Shown here one piece after another: positions 1 through 6,878 of a stretch of 21,089 nt of DNA. A program made the position numbers and the translations under genes. The stretch's first letter is position 1. Each line of letters starts with the position of its first letter. This DNA is from CAYUYV01 sp050331455 (GTDB taxonomy: Bacteria > Pseudomonadota > Alphaproteobacteria > JAJFIK01), in the NCBI GenBank assembly GCA_050331455.1, contig JBHJGV010000078.1, positions 1-21,089 on the forward strand, in the 5' to 3' direction. The notes beneath the pieces were generated by a model. It saw only the letters and a program-made list of their open reading frames with translations, searched no databases and was not told the origin of the DNA.

Positions 1-244
1 TCGTGGCGGCGCGCCGGGACTTCGGCGGCGGCGGCATCGTCACAAGCTGATCCAGAAAATACGAAGGGTCGTCAACAAGAGACCCCCGCGCGGGGAGATA
101 CCCGCCCCGGCCCCCCCCCTGCAACCCCACGGGCCCCCGGCGGGGAGCAGCCCGCGCCGGGGTCTCTTGTTGACGACCCGTCGTATTTTCTGGATCAGCT
201 TGTGACGATGCCGCCGCCGCCGAAGTCCCGGCGCGCCGCCACGA
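1..244. repeat. 244-bp near-perfect palindrome at window start
   Basis: Base i pairs with base 245-i. Positions 1-86 pair with 159-244 with a single mismatch (65 against 180). The symmetry continues with more mismatches through the C/G-rich centre (87-158), for example 88-94 with 151-157 and 101-106 with 139-144. The right arm is the 3' end of the minus-strand gene at 195-641; the left arm is an inverted copy of it. Outer arms that are almost error-free, a noisy GC-rich centre, and a palindrome that begins exactly at base 1 fit a fold-back at a contig end. A genuine giant hairpin or terminator cannot be excluded. Confidence 0.9.
3..50 (+). other. Inverted duplicate of the C-terminal codons of the first gene
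   Basis: Read on the plus strand from base 3, these codons give VAARRDFGGGGIVTS followed by TGA at 48-50. This is identical to the last residues of the minus-strand membrane protein that ends at 195. It is the left arm of the palindrome, so it is either a tail-to-tail second gene copy cut by the window edge or an assembly fold-back. I favour the fold-back. Confidence 0.75.
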
Positions 245-641
245 TGCCAACGGTGAAGCCGGCGATCACATCGAACAGAGTCATCATGATCAGAAGGAAG
301 AACGCGGAGGTTCCAAAACCCTTCAGCACGATGAACTCAATCAGGCACGCGATGAACAGCAGCATGGACAGGGCATGGTTCGTGATGGCCGAGCTGCCGG
401 TCTGCGTGGAGCGGATCACCTCGAGCAGGAGCAGGATCAGACCCAGGACCACCAGAAAATCGGCGATCGTGATCCGCCACTGGTCGCCGGAAATGAGCGG
501 CACGTCGAAGCCGTACGACAAGACCACGTCAATCGTGTCGCCGAACAGCAGCGGGCCGGCAAAGGCCAGAATGTTGTAGATGATGACGGCGATGATGATC
601 AGCGGGATCGCCCCGAAAATGCTGAAGCGGGCTTGAGCCAT
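195..641 (-). CDS. Small four-helix integral membrane protein, function unknown
   Basis: The chosen product is 148 aa beginning MAQARFSIFG. A longer in-frame start at 782 exists, but its extra 47 residues are Arg/Pro/Ser-rich and look untranslated. The ATG at 639-641 has a GAGGGG-type ribosome site a few bases upstream. The protein shows about four hydrophobic stretches: roughly residues 8-30, 55-78, 88-108 and 112-135. A short, probably periplasmic loop with DTIDVVLSYGFDVP lies between the first two, and the tail ends in a Gly run. I do not recognise a named family or any catalytic motif. Its last codons fall inside the right arm of the terminal palindrome, so nothing downstream can be trusted. 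It appears to be a single-gene unit. Confidence 0.75.
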   Translation of the reverse strand: MAQARFSIFGAIPLIIIAVIIYNILAFAGPLLFGDTIDVVLSYGFDVPLISGDQWRITIADFLVVLGLILLLLEVIRSTQTGSSAITNHALSMLLFIACLIEFIVLKGFGTSAFFLLIMMTLFDVIAGFTVGIVAARRDFGGGGIVTS

Positions 642-964
642 GACTGTCCCCTCGAAAAGGAGCCTCGGGCGGACCGATCGAGAGTCCGGCGGAGGTGGTG
701 AAGATCGCGTGGCGGCCGTGCGGATCGGTCCCGCGGCGGACTGCCAGTCCAGGATGTACCGTCCGCGACGGTATGCTGTCACGCCCCAGCGAGGCGGTAA
801 CGGTTTCCTAACATAGCTTTGCCGGCTTTGCGCCCTCTTTCCGGCCCGGCGCCCCGGATGTGACAGGACTGCTTTTCAAGGGCTGCGGGCCGATCCGGTG
901 GCGAGCGAGCGAAACGGCCCGCCTGTTTTGTCAGGCCCCCTCCGTGGGCTTCAGCCTGAAAAGC
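642..964. other. Intergenic stretch between membrane gene and VTT genes
   Basis: This 323-base gap has no convincing gene; short frames here have poor residue composition and no supporting ribosome site. It should hold the promoter of the minus-strand gene ending at 195 and the 3' untranslated end of the VTT operon. I see a small dyad at 757-773 and no clear T-run terminator. Confidence 0.5.
757..773. promoter_or_regulatory. 17-bp dyad, possible operator
   Basis: TACCGTC-CGC-GACGGTA is a perfect 7-bp inverted repeat with a 3-bp spacer. It lies about 115 bases upstream of the start chosen for the minus-strand membrane gene. Its size fits a dimeric regulator site, but a dyad of this size can arise by chance in GC-rich DNA, and I do not recognise the regulator family. 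Confidence 0.3.
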
Positions 965-1843
965 TTAGGGCGTGGCGGGCGGCGGTGTTCCGATGCCTCT
1001 CTCGGAGGCAAGGGCCGCGGCCATGCCCGGTGCCGGCCCTTGTGCCGGCCCTTGTACCGCCGTCGATGGGTCGGCCGATGCCCGGGACTGCCAGCGGCGA
1101 GCCGAGCGTTTCATAAACCAGAACGCCCCTAACCAGACCATCACCAGCCCCGCAATGCTGCCCACCACCATCAGATTGCCGCCGGACAGCAGGCCGAAAA
1201 CGCCCTCGCCAACCAGGGCAATGAGACCGACTTTCGGGAAGATCCCAAGGCCCGTGCCCAGCAGGAATTTGCCGTAGGACACGTGGGACATGCCAAAGGC
1301 CATATTGACCAGAATGGCCGGCCCCGCGGGCACGACGCGGACCGTGGCGGCCGCAAGGGCCCCGCGTCGGGCGAAGCGCTCGCTGATCCGGTTTACCCGA
1401 GCACCGCCAAACCGGCGCAAAAGCTCCGCGCCGAAGAAATGGCCGAGCCAGAAGCCGACGCTGGAGCTGACCAGCGTTCCAAACCACGCATAGACAAAGC
1501 CGAGCCAGGGCCCGAAGACGATGACCGTGGCCCCAACCAGCAGAAACTGGGGCACGCCGGCGAAATTCAGCAGGACATAGGAGCCGGTCACCAGCGCGGC
1601 CGCCCATGGCGACTCCCGCGCCGCATCGAACACGGCCGAAAAATCCACGCGGCCGGCGGCGTCCCGGGGCAGGCCCGAAAACTCCGCACTCAACATCGCG
1701 ATGGCGGCAACGATCACGGCCACGAGGACCAGCGCCCGGACGACCAGCACGGCGAGCCGTCGGCGCCGGTCCGCGTCGGGCGCACCCGCGCCGTCCCGAG
1801 CCAGGGCGGCGCGATCCTCTCGGGCGGTTACGACTGTGTCCAC
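965..1843 (-). CDS. TVP38/TMEM64 family (VTT/SNARE-associated domain) membrane protein, second copy
   Basis: The product is 292 aa from a GTG at 1841-1843. An AGGG lies 8 bases upstream, and this start sits 38 bases after the stop of the preceding VTT gene. The frame stays open much further upstream, but there it only shadows that gene. After a charged N-terminus there is one helix (about 29-50), then the VTT core (about 85-220). The core has the Gly-spaced GATVIVFGPWLGFVYAWFG and GFWLGHFFG segments and a VRVVPAGPAILVN motif like the Arg-x-x-Pro re-entrant segment of the DedA/VTT superfamily. A last helix and a Pro/Ala-rich tail follow. By family it may move or scramble lipids. It is probably co-transcribed with the paralogue and the GT2 gene upstream. 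Confidence 0.85.
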   Translation of the reverse strand: MDTVVTAREDRAALARDGAGAPDADRRRRLAVLVVRALVLVAVIVAAIAMLSAEFSGLPRDAAGRVDFSAVFDAARESPWAAALVTGSYVLLNFAGVPQFLLVGATVIVFGPWLGFVYAWFGTLVSSSVGFWLGHFFGAELLRRFGGARVNRISERFARRGALAAATVRVVPAGPAILVNMAFGMSHVSYGKFLLGTGLGIFPKVGLIALVGEGVFGLLSGGNLMVVGSIAGLVMVWLGAFWFMKRSARRWQSRASADPSTAVQGPAQGPAPGMAAALASERGIGTPPPATP

Positions 1844-1881
1844 GCGCTTAACCCTCGCACATATGCGGTTGGCGAAATCCC

Positions 1882-2658
1882 TCAGGCCGGATTGTCCGGG
1901 GTCGACTGGCCCGTCGTGGCGCGGATCAAGCGGCGCGCGACGGCCATTGTGGCGAACCAGAACACAACCAGGACCACAAGGCCGACCGAGATATACGGCC
2001 CCTGGTCCGTATCCAGATCGAGCAGCCCCTTGGTCACCGCGGCAATGAACGCCAGTTTGGGCGCGATTCCAAGGGCCGTCCCGACCAGGAACTTCCAGAA
2101 TGGAATATGGGAGGCGCCGATGGCCATATTGACCACCACCGCCGGAGCCGTGGGCACCAGACGGATCACAAAACAGGCAACGAGCCCCCGTTCGCCCAGC
2201 CGAGTGCTCAATGCGTTGACTCGGTCGCCGCCGAAATCGCGCAACAGGCGGCCCCCGGACCAGTGGCCGATGCCGAAGCCGATGCACGCGCCGACCATGG
2301 ACGAAAGCCACGACAAAATGAAGCCGAGGGCGAAGGCATCGAAAACAACCGTGGCCCCGGCGGTGAGCACCATCAAAGGCACGCCAGCCACATTCAGCAC
2401 CGTCAGGATGACCACCGCGATGGCCGGCGCCCAGGGACTGCCATTGGCCAGCCCGATGACCTGCTGGACGCGCTCGCCGATCCCGGCCCCCTGGAGCGTG
2501 GCAAGCTGGCTCCATACGAGGCCGACAACGATGCCGAGAACGCCGACCACGAAAAGGATGCGGCCCAGCGCGGGCAACAGCCGTCTGGGCTGGCCGGGCG
2601 AAGACAGGGCGGCCAGGGGATCGCCCTGCGGCGTGGGACCGTCATTGGGTTCGCGCAT
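1882..2658 (-). CDS. TVP38/TMEM64 family (VTT/SNARE-associated domain) membrane protein, first copy
   Basis: The product is 258 aa beginning MREPNDGPTP. I chose the ATG at 2656-2658 because GGAG lies 5 bases upstream. An in-frame ATG at 2718 would add 20 residues but has a weaker ribosome site. A hydrophilic N-terminus is followed by a helix at about 30-50. The VTT core (about 70-210) has GATVVFDAFALGFILSW, GFGIGHWSGGRLL and VIRLVPTAPAVVVN, which match the paralogue immediately downstream almost motif for motif. Bacterial relatives in the DedA/VTT superfamily have been linked to lipid and undecaprenyl-phosphate transport. The neighbouring polyprenyl-sugar enzymes make such a role plausible, but this is inference. 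Confidence 0.85.
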   Translation of the reverse strand: MREPNDGPTPQGDPLAALSSPGQPRRLLPALGRILFVVGVLGIVVGLVWSQLATLQGAGIGERVQQVIGLANGSPWAPAIAVVILTVLNVAGVPLMVLTAGATVVFDAFALGFILSWLSSMVGACIGFGIGHWSGGRLLRDFGGDRVNALSTRLGERGLVACFVIRLVPTAPAVVVNMAIGASHIPFWKFLVGTALGIAPKLAFIAAVTKGLLDLDTDQGPYISVGLVVLVVFWFATMAVARRLIRATTGQSTPDNPA

Positions 2659-2763
2659 GGGTTCTCCATGGGGGCCGGCGCTGTCCGGGTTTCCCCCTTG
2701 CTCCGGCTCCCGCTCCATCTGCGGCGCGGGTTCCGCCCATCGCCTTGGCCCGCCTGCCGTGGG

Positions 2764-3600
2764 CTACCACTCCACGGGCTCGCCGGGCCGCCGGCATCGG
2801 CGGTTGAGCCACATCACCCCGAATACATCGCTCAAGGAAACCCATAGCCGGTCGAGCACGCCATATTTCGAGCACCCGTGGGTTCTAGGGCGATGATTGA
2901 CGTTCACGAACTCCACGACAAATCCTTCACGCCGCATCAGGGCTGGGATGTAGCGGTGCATATGATCGAAATAAGGAAGACGCAGGAAACTGTCCTTGTA
3001 GAAGGCTTTCAATCCGCACCCGGTATCCACGGCGCCGTCATTGAGCAGGCGCGAGCGCACCGCATTGGCGATGCTCGACGCGGCTTTCTTCACGGAGCTG
3101 TCCCGGCGCTTCAGCCGTTGCCCGGCGACCATCTTTAGGTCCGCCGGCGCACCCCCGCGTCGGAGACGGGCGAGAAGCGCTGGAATGTCGGCCGGATCAT
3201 TTTGGCGATCCCCGTCCAGTGTGACGATGACCGGGGCCCGCGCTGCGCTCACCCCTGTCCGGATCGCGGCGCTCTGACCGCAATTTATCCCGTGGCGGAT
3301 GATCCTGAGTGCCGGAAAGGTCTCGCGGACACGGACCAGGGCTTCGGGCGTGCCGTCGGCGCTGCAGTCGTCGACGAACACCGCTTCGTAGGGGCCCGGC
3401 AAAGTCTCAAGGGCCGCGTGGATTTCGGCCATTAGCGGCCCGACATTCTCGACCTCGTTCATCACCGGGACCACGACGGAGACACGCGGTGCCGGATCCG
3501 GAAGGCTCACGGGGCCTGCGGGGCGCGGGTCGGGCGCCTCTTGGGCACGCTCCGCAGGAGGATTGGCGTCGGCAATTTCAGCTTTGGGGGCATGCAACAT
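2764..3600 (-). CDS. Family 2 glycosyltransferase, polyprenyl (dolichol)-phosphate sugar synthase type
   Basis: The product is 278 aa. A Pro/Ala-rich leader (1-37) precedes a GT-A fold. It shows SVVVPVMNE (41-49), VDD (76-78), the metal-binding DGDRQNDP (129-136, with D129 and D131) and the late HRPRTHGCSKYG motif, all typical of DPM1/ArnC-like enzymes. These load a sugar from a nucleotide donor onto a polyprenyl phosphate at the cytoplasmic face. Unlike ArnC or GtrB it lacks C-terminal membrane helices and ends soon after the core, so it resembles the soluble DPM1 type. The ATG at 3598-3600 has no obvious Shine-Dalgarno; a GTG about 30 codons downstream is an alternative. It heads the minus-strand operon and is divergent from the GT-C/PAP2 operon that could consume its product. 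Confidence 0.88.
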   Translation of the reverse strand: MLHAPKAEIADANPPAERAQEAPDPRPAGPVSLPDPAPRVSVVVPVMNEVENVGPLMAEIHAALETLPGPYEAVFVDDCSADGTPEALVRVRETFPALRIIRHGINCGQSAAIRTGVSAARAPVIVTLDGDRQNDPADIPALLARLRRGGAPADLKMVAGQRLKRRDSSVKKAASSIANAVRSRLLNDGAVDTGCGLKAFYKDSFLRLPYFDHMHRYIPALMRREGFVVEFVNVNHRPRTHGCSKYGVLDRLWVSLSDVFGVMWLNRRCRRPGEPVEW

Positions 3601-3889
3601 ATGATGACGCTGCGAACACAGTCCCTGTTTGCGAACCTGGTCTTGAGCTTGGTTTCGCCGGATTTGAAGAAGACAGACGTCCCGCGGATGCCAAATCCCT
3701 TCAGCTCTAACGGTCTCTCCATACCATCATGGGCGCGCGGAAAAAGGCAAGCAAGGCACGGCCCAAAGGCCGGCGCGTCCCGGTTTCTTCCCGTTTGCGG
3801 GCGACGAAAAACGCACTAGGGTCCGCCGCACGTTGAAAACCGGGCCTCGAAACCGTCGGCCCCGCCGAATCACGAAAGTCGAGTTGCTT
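3601..3889. promoter_or_regulatory. Divergent intergenic region between the GT2 and GT-C operons
   Basis: These 289 bases separate two divergent start codons, so both operon promoters should lie here. I could not find a convincing -35/-10 pair on either strand. Short frames on both strands (for example 3507-3722 minus and 3541-3819 plus) have no family features. Confidence 0.45.
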
Positions 3890-5875
3890 ATGTCTATCGG
3901 GTCCAGCACCCAAGAGACCGTGTCCTCCCTGATGGCGGGGATCGGGTCCGGCCTGCGGAATCGCGCGTTTTTCAATCGCGTTGGACCCTTGGTCCTGGAG
4001 CGCCCACGGATCGCTCTGTCGATCCTTTGCCTGGCCCTGTTTGTGCCGGGCCTGTTTTCCCTGCCGCCCCTTGATCGGGACGAAAGCCGGTTCGCCCAGG
4101 CCAGCAAGCAGATGCTGGAAACGGGCGATTTCGTGAACATCCGCTTCCTGGACGGGGCGCGGAACAAGAAACCGGCTGGGATCCATTGGATGCAGGCCAT
4201 GGTGGCCCAGGCTGCGGGTGGACCCGACCGGGCCGGCATCTGGGCCTATCGCATGCCATCCGTGATCGGCGCGTTGTTAGCGGTGCTTTTGCTGCATTGG
4301 GCGGCGTGCCGCCTGTTCGACGCTCATACGGCGCTGCTTGCCGCGGCGTTCCTGGCGGCATCGATTTCGGTGGTGGCCGAGACGACAATCTCCAAGACCG
4401 ACGGCATGCTCCTCGCAACCATCGTGGCCATGAACGGCATTCTGGCCCGCAACTATCTCGCGGCGCGGCGGATGCGCGAGGAACGGGGAGACACGATCCG
4501 CACAGGCCTCTCCAAGGCCGATGTGCCCTTGCCCCTGGCGCTGGCGTTCTGGATTGCCCTGTCCGTCAGCCTGCTGCTCAAAGGGCCCATCGGCCCCATG
4601 GTGGTGGGTCTGACGGTCCTGGCCCTGGGCTTGGCCGACCGGAACTGGACCTGGCTGGCCGGCCTGCGACCGCGTCTGGGTCTGGGCATTGTGGCCGTCC
4701 TGGTCCTGCCCTGGGCCATCGCCATATTCGTGACCACCGGCGGCACCTATTACGAGGAGGCGATCGGCAAGGATCTGGCGGCCAAAGTCATCTCGGCCCA
4801 GGAGTCCCACGGCGCGCCGCCGGGCTATTACCTGGCTCTGGTCTCGCTCACCTTCTTCCCGGGGTCGCTTTTCCTGTGGCCGGCCCTTTGGAGGGCCTGG
4901 GTCCACCGCCTGGACCCCGCCTTGCGCTTTTGCCTTGCCTGGATCATCCCGACCTGGATCGTCTTTGAGTGTTTTCCGACCAAGCTGCCCCATTACAGCA
5001 TGCCGACCTATCCGGCCCTGGCGCTGGTCACCGCCGCGACGGTCATGGCCGCCCTGCGGGGCCAGACGGCCCTCCTGTCGAGCCCGGGGGCCCGCCTCGG
5101 CTTCGGGATCTGGACCGCCGCCGGAGTCATCCTGGCGCTCGGGATAACGGTTTTGCCGATCCTGTTCGGCTCGGCCTCGGCATCTCTCGATGTGGTCGTG
5201 GGACTGTGCGGCCTGGGCCTGCTGGGCTTCACCATGGTGGCGGCCTGGCGCGGCAATGGCATGATCGCGGCCATGGGCGGTGTGTCGACGGCGCTGCTGT
5301 TCGTTCTTCCGCTGCTCTACGGCCATGGGGCAGCCCTGCTCAATCCGATGCTCAGCCTGATCGGGCTCGCACTTGTCGCCCTCGCCGCCCTGGCCGCGTG
5401 GTCCGGTCAGTGGCTGCGGGCGGCCGGCGCCGCGATTGCCACCGCCGTCGTGCTCTACGCATGCATTCTGGAAGTCACCCTGCCCCGGCTCGACCGTCTT
5501 GGCGTCAGCACCAGCCTTGCCGACACGCTGGAGAGCCTGTTCGGCGAGGATCGAAACCAATGGCCCCGCATAGCATCGGCCGGCTACCACGAACCGTCCC
5601 TCGTGTTCCTGACACGGAGCGACACGATCCTGGAAAAACCGCCGGCCGTGGCCGCCCATCTTGCCGGGGCACCGGACCATCTGGTTCTGGTCGAATCCCG
5701 ACAGGAACAGGCCTTTCGTACCGCCCTTGAGGCGCTCGAAGGGGATCCACCGATTGTTGTCACCTTGGGCCGTGTGCAAGGTTACAATTACTCCAATGGT
5801 CGAGACGTAACCGTCTCGGTCTATGGCCGGGCCGATTCGCGCCGGATCCGGGGATCAGCGGCGCTCGATCCCTGA
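3890..5875 (+). CDS. GT-C glycosyltransferase of the ArnT/PMT (GT39/GT83) type
   Basis: The product is 661 aa starting MSIGSSTQET. I chose the ATG at 3890 over an upstream TTG at 3833; a weak GAG precedes it by 6 bases. TM1 is at about 41-57, followed at once by the first-loop acidic motif LDRDESRFAQ (D62-E65), the catalytic acid region of GT-C enzymes. NKKPAGIHWMQ follows at about 92-102, then ten or more further hydrophobic helices, and a soluble C-terminal domain from about residue 540. This is the usual plan and length of ArnT-like enzymes, which transfer a sugar from a polyprenyl phosphate to a lipid or protein on the periplasmic side. The acceptor cannot be told from sequence. It is the first gene of the plus-strand GT-C/PAP2 series. 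Confidence 0.9.
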   Translation: MSIGSSTQETVSSLMAGIGSGLRNRAFFNRVGPLVLERPRIALSILCLALFVPGLFSLPPLDRDESRFAQASKQMLETGDFVNIRFLDGARNKKPAGIHWMQAMVAQAAGGPDRAGIWAYRMPSVIGALLAVLLLHWAACRLFDAHTALLAAAFLAASISVVAETTISKTDGMLLATIVAMNGILARNYLAARRMREERGDTIRTGLSKADVPLPLALAFWIALSVSLLLKGPIGPMVVGLTVLALGLADRNWTWLAGLRPRLGLGIVAVLVLPWAIAIFVTTGGTYYEEAIGKDLAAKVISAQESHGAPPGYYLALVSLTFFPGSLFLWPALWRAWVHRLDPALRFCLAWIIPTWIVFECFPTKLPHYSMPTYPALALVTAATVMAALRGQTALLSSPGARLGFGIWTAAGVILALGITVLPILFGSASASLDVVVGLCGLGLLGFTMVAAWRGNGMIAAMGGVSTALLFVLPLLYGHGAALLNPMLSLIGLALVALAALAAWSGQWLRAAGAAIATAVVLYACILEVTLPRLDRLGVSTSLADTLESLFGEDRNQWPRIASAGYHEPSLVFLTRSDTILEKPPAVAAHLAGAPDHLVLVESRQEQAFRTALEALEGDPPIVVTLGRVQGYNYSNGRDVTVSVYGRADSRRIRGSAALDP

Positions 5876-5914
5876 TATCACTCGATCCTTGGCCGCGCTC
5901 GATCCCCGACCGGG
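5864..5914 (+). repeat. Three direct repeats with 17-bp period (CTCGATCC core)
   Basis: CTCGATCC occurs at 5864-5871, 5881-5888 and 5898-5905, exactly 17 bases apart each time; the nine bases between cores are not conserved. The array straddles the TGA of the GT-C gene (5873-5875) and opens the 250-base gap before the PAP2 gene. Regular spacing of a short core is typical of an array bound by a regulator, but a decayed tandem duplication is also possible. Confidence 0.6.
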
Positions 5915-6125
5915 CGCAACCGGTGGCGAGGCGCCCTTTGCCGAGTCTTCGGCCTTATTTGACGAAACGCGAAAACCGGGGCATCGCAGTTTCGACGGCC
6001 CGCCCCCGGCCCTGAGCGGTTGTTCGACGGACCCGCATAGCAGGATGAGGGCCGAGGCCGGTGAAGGACCAGCCGATGAGGAACGGACCGGTGAGGCTGT
6101 GCCGTTCACAGTGGGGAGAATTCGA

Positions 6126-6878
6126 ATGCAGCCGCGGACATCTGTCGCCGCACAGGTGACCCAGGCATGGCGGGACTGGACACGGGAGCGGCCCCGGGCC
6201 GCGGCCCTCGGGGTGACCCTTGCCGTGTGCGCCGGTTTGATGGTGACCCTCGATCGTCCCGTGGCCCTTGCTGTGCATGCCTATCTGCCCGACGGGGCGG
6301 ATGCGGTTTTCCAAACCATCACGGACCTGGGGGATGCCCTGCCCTATGTTCTGACCGGGCTCGCCTGTTATCTGAGCGGACGGGCTCTGTTCCTCGCCGC
6401 CGTGCCGGCGCCGGTGGCCCGCGCCTATTGGACCATGTCCCGGATGGGGCTCTACCTCCTCATCACCATGGCCGTTTCGGGCGCGATCGTGCATATCCTC
6501 AAGTTCACGATCGGGCGATTGCGTCCGAAGCACCTGATTCGCGATGGCCAGTATGGTTTTGATCCAGGTTTTTCCGAGTATGCCAACAACGCGTTCCCAT
6601 CAGGACATTCCCAGGCGGTGTTTTCCGTCATGATGGTCCTTACGCTTTTGTTCCCGCGTCTTTGGTTTGTCTTCCTGCCCTTTGGCGCCGTGGTCGCCGC
6701 GAGCCGGATCTTCGTGTCCGCCCACTTCCCCAGCGACGTGATCATGGGATCGTTCATCGGCATTGCCTGCGCGATCCTCGTGAGGGATCGCTGGTTCGCC
6801 GATCTGGGGACGGATATCGGCCCGCGCCCCTTGCCGGCCGTATCTTCGCGCTTGCGTATGGAAAGGGCCGCGCAATGA
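6126..6878 (+). CDS. PAP2 family membrane phosphatase (canonical motifs)
   Basis: The product is 250 aa starting MQPRTSVAAQ at 6126, with GGGGAG 7-8 bases upstream. The same frame is open back to 5823, but that part is Pro/Gly/Arg-rich and lacks a good ribosome site. All three acid-phosphatase motifs are intact: K126-x6-R133-P134, P158-S-G-H161 and R194-x5-H200-x3-D204. They sit among about five or six helices, with the active site expected on the periplasmic face. Likely substrates are lipid pyrophosphates or phosphates such as undecaprenyl pyrophosphate or lipid A phosphate; sequence alone does not decide. Its stop overlaps the start of the giant GT-C gene (ATGA at 6875-6878), indicating translational coupling. 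Confidence 0.9.
   Translation: MQPRTSVAAQVTQAWRDWTRERPRAAALGVTLAVCAGLMVTLDRPVALAVHAYLPDGADAVFQTITDLGDALPYVLTGLACYLSGRALFLAAVPAPVARAYWTMSRMGLYLLITMAVSGAIVHILKFTIGRLRPKHLIRDGQYGFDPGFSEYANNAFPSGHSQAVFSVMMVLTLLFPRLWFVFLPFGAVVAASRIFVSAHFPSDVIMGSFIGIACAILVRDRWFADLGTDIGPRPLPAVSSRLRMERAAQ

Noticed and set aside
1844..2515. Upstream extension of the second VTT gene in its own frame
   Set aside because: This stretch is an out-of-frame shadow of the first VTT gene. The GTG at 1843, with a ribosome site just after the first gene's stop, explains the true start.
1283..2896. 537-codon open frame on the plus strand
   Set aside because: It lies antisense to the two VTT genes, which have clear membrane-protein features and conserved motifs. 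The plus-strand product has no recognisable family and an unnatural composition.
3507..3722. 71-codon minus-strand frame overlapping the start of the GT2 gene
   Set aside because: It overlaps the GT2 coding region out of frame and shows no recognisable motif or clear ribosome site.
4277..5779. 500-codon minus-strand frame opposite the first GT-C gene
   Set aside because: It is a Gln/Gly/Arg/His-rich antisense shadow of a gene with a clear GT-C motif set.
5823..6125. Longer N-terminus for the first PAP2 protein
   Set aside because: The frame is open, but the residues are Pro/Gly/Arg-rich, overlap the end of the GT-C gene and lack a ribosome site. The ATG at 6126 has a strong one directly before the expected domain.
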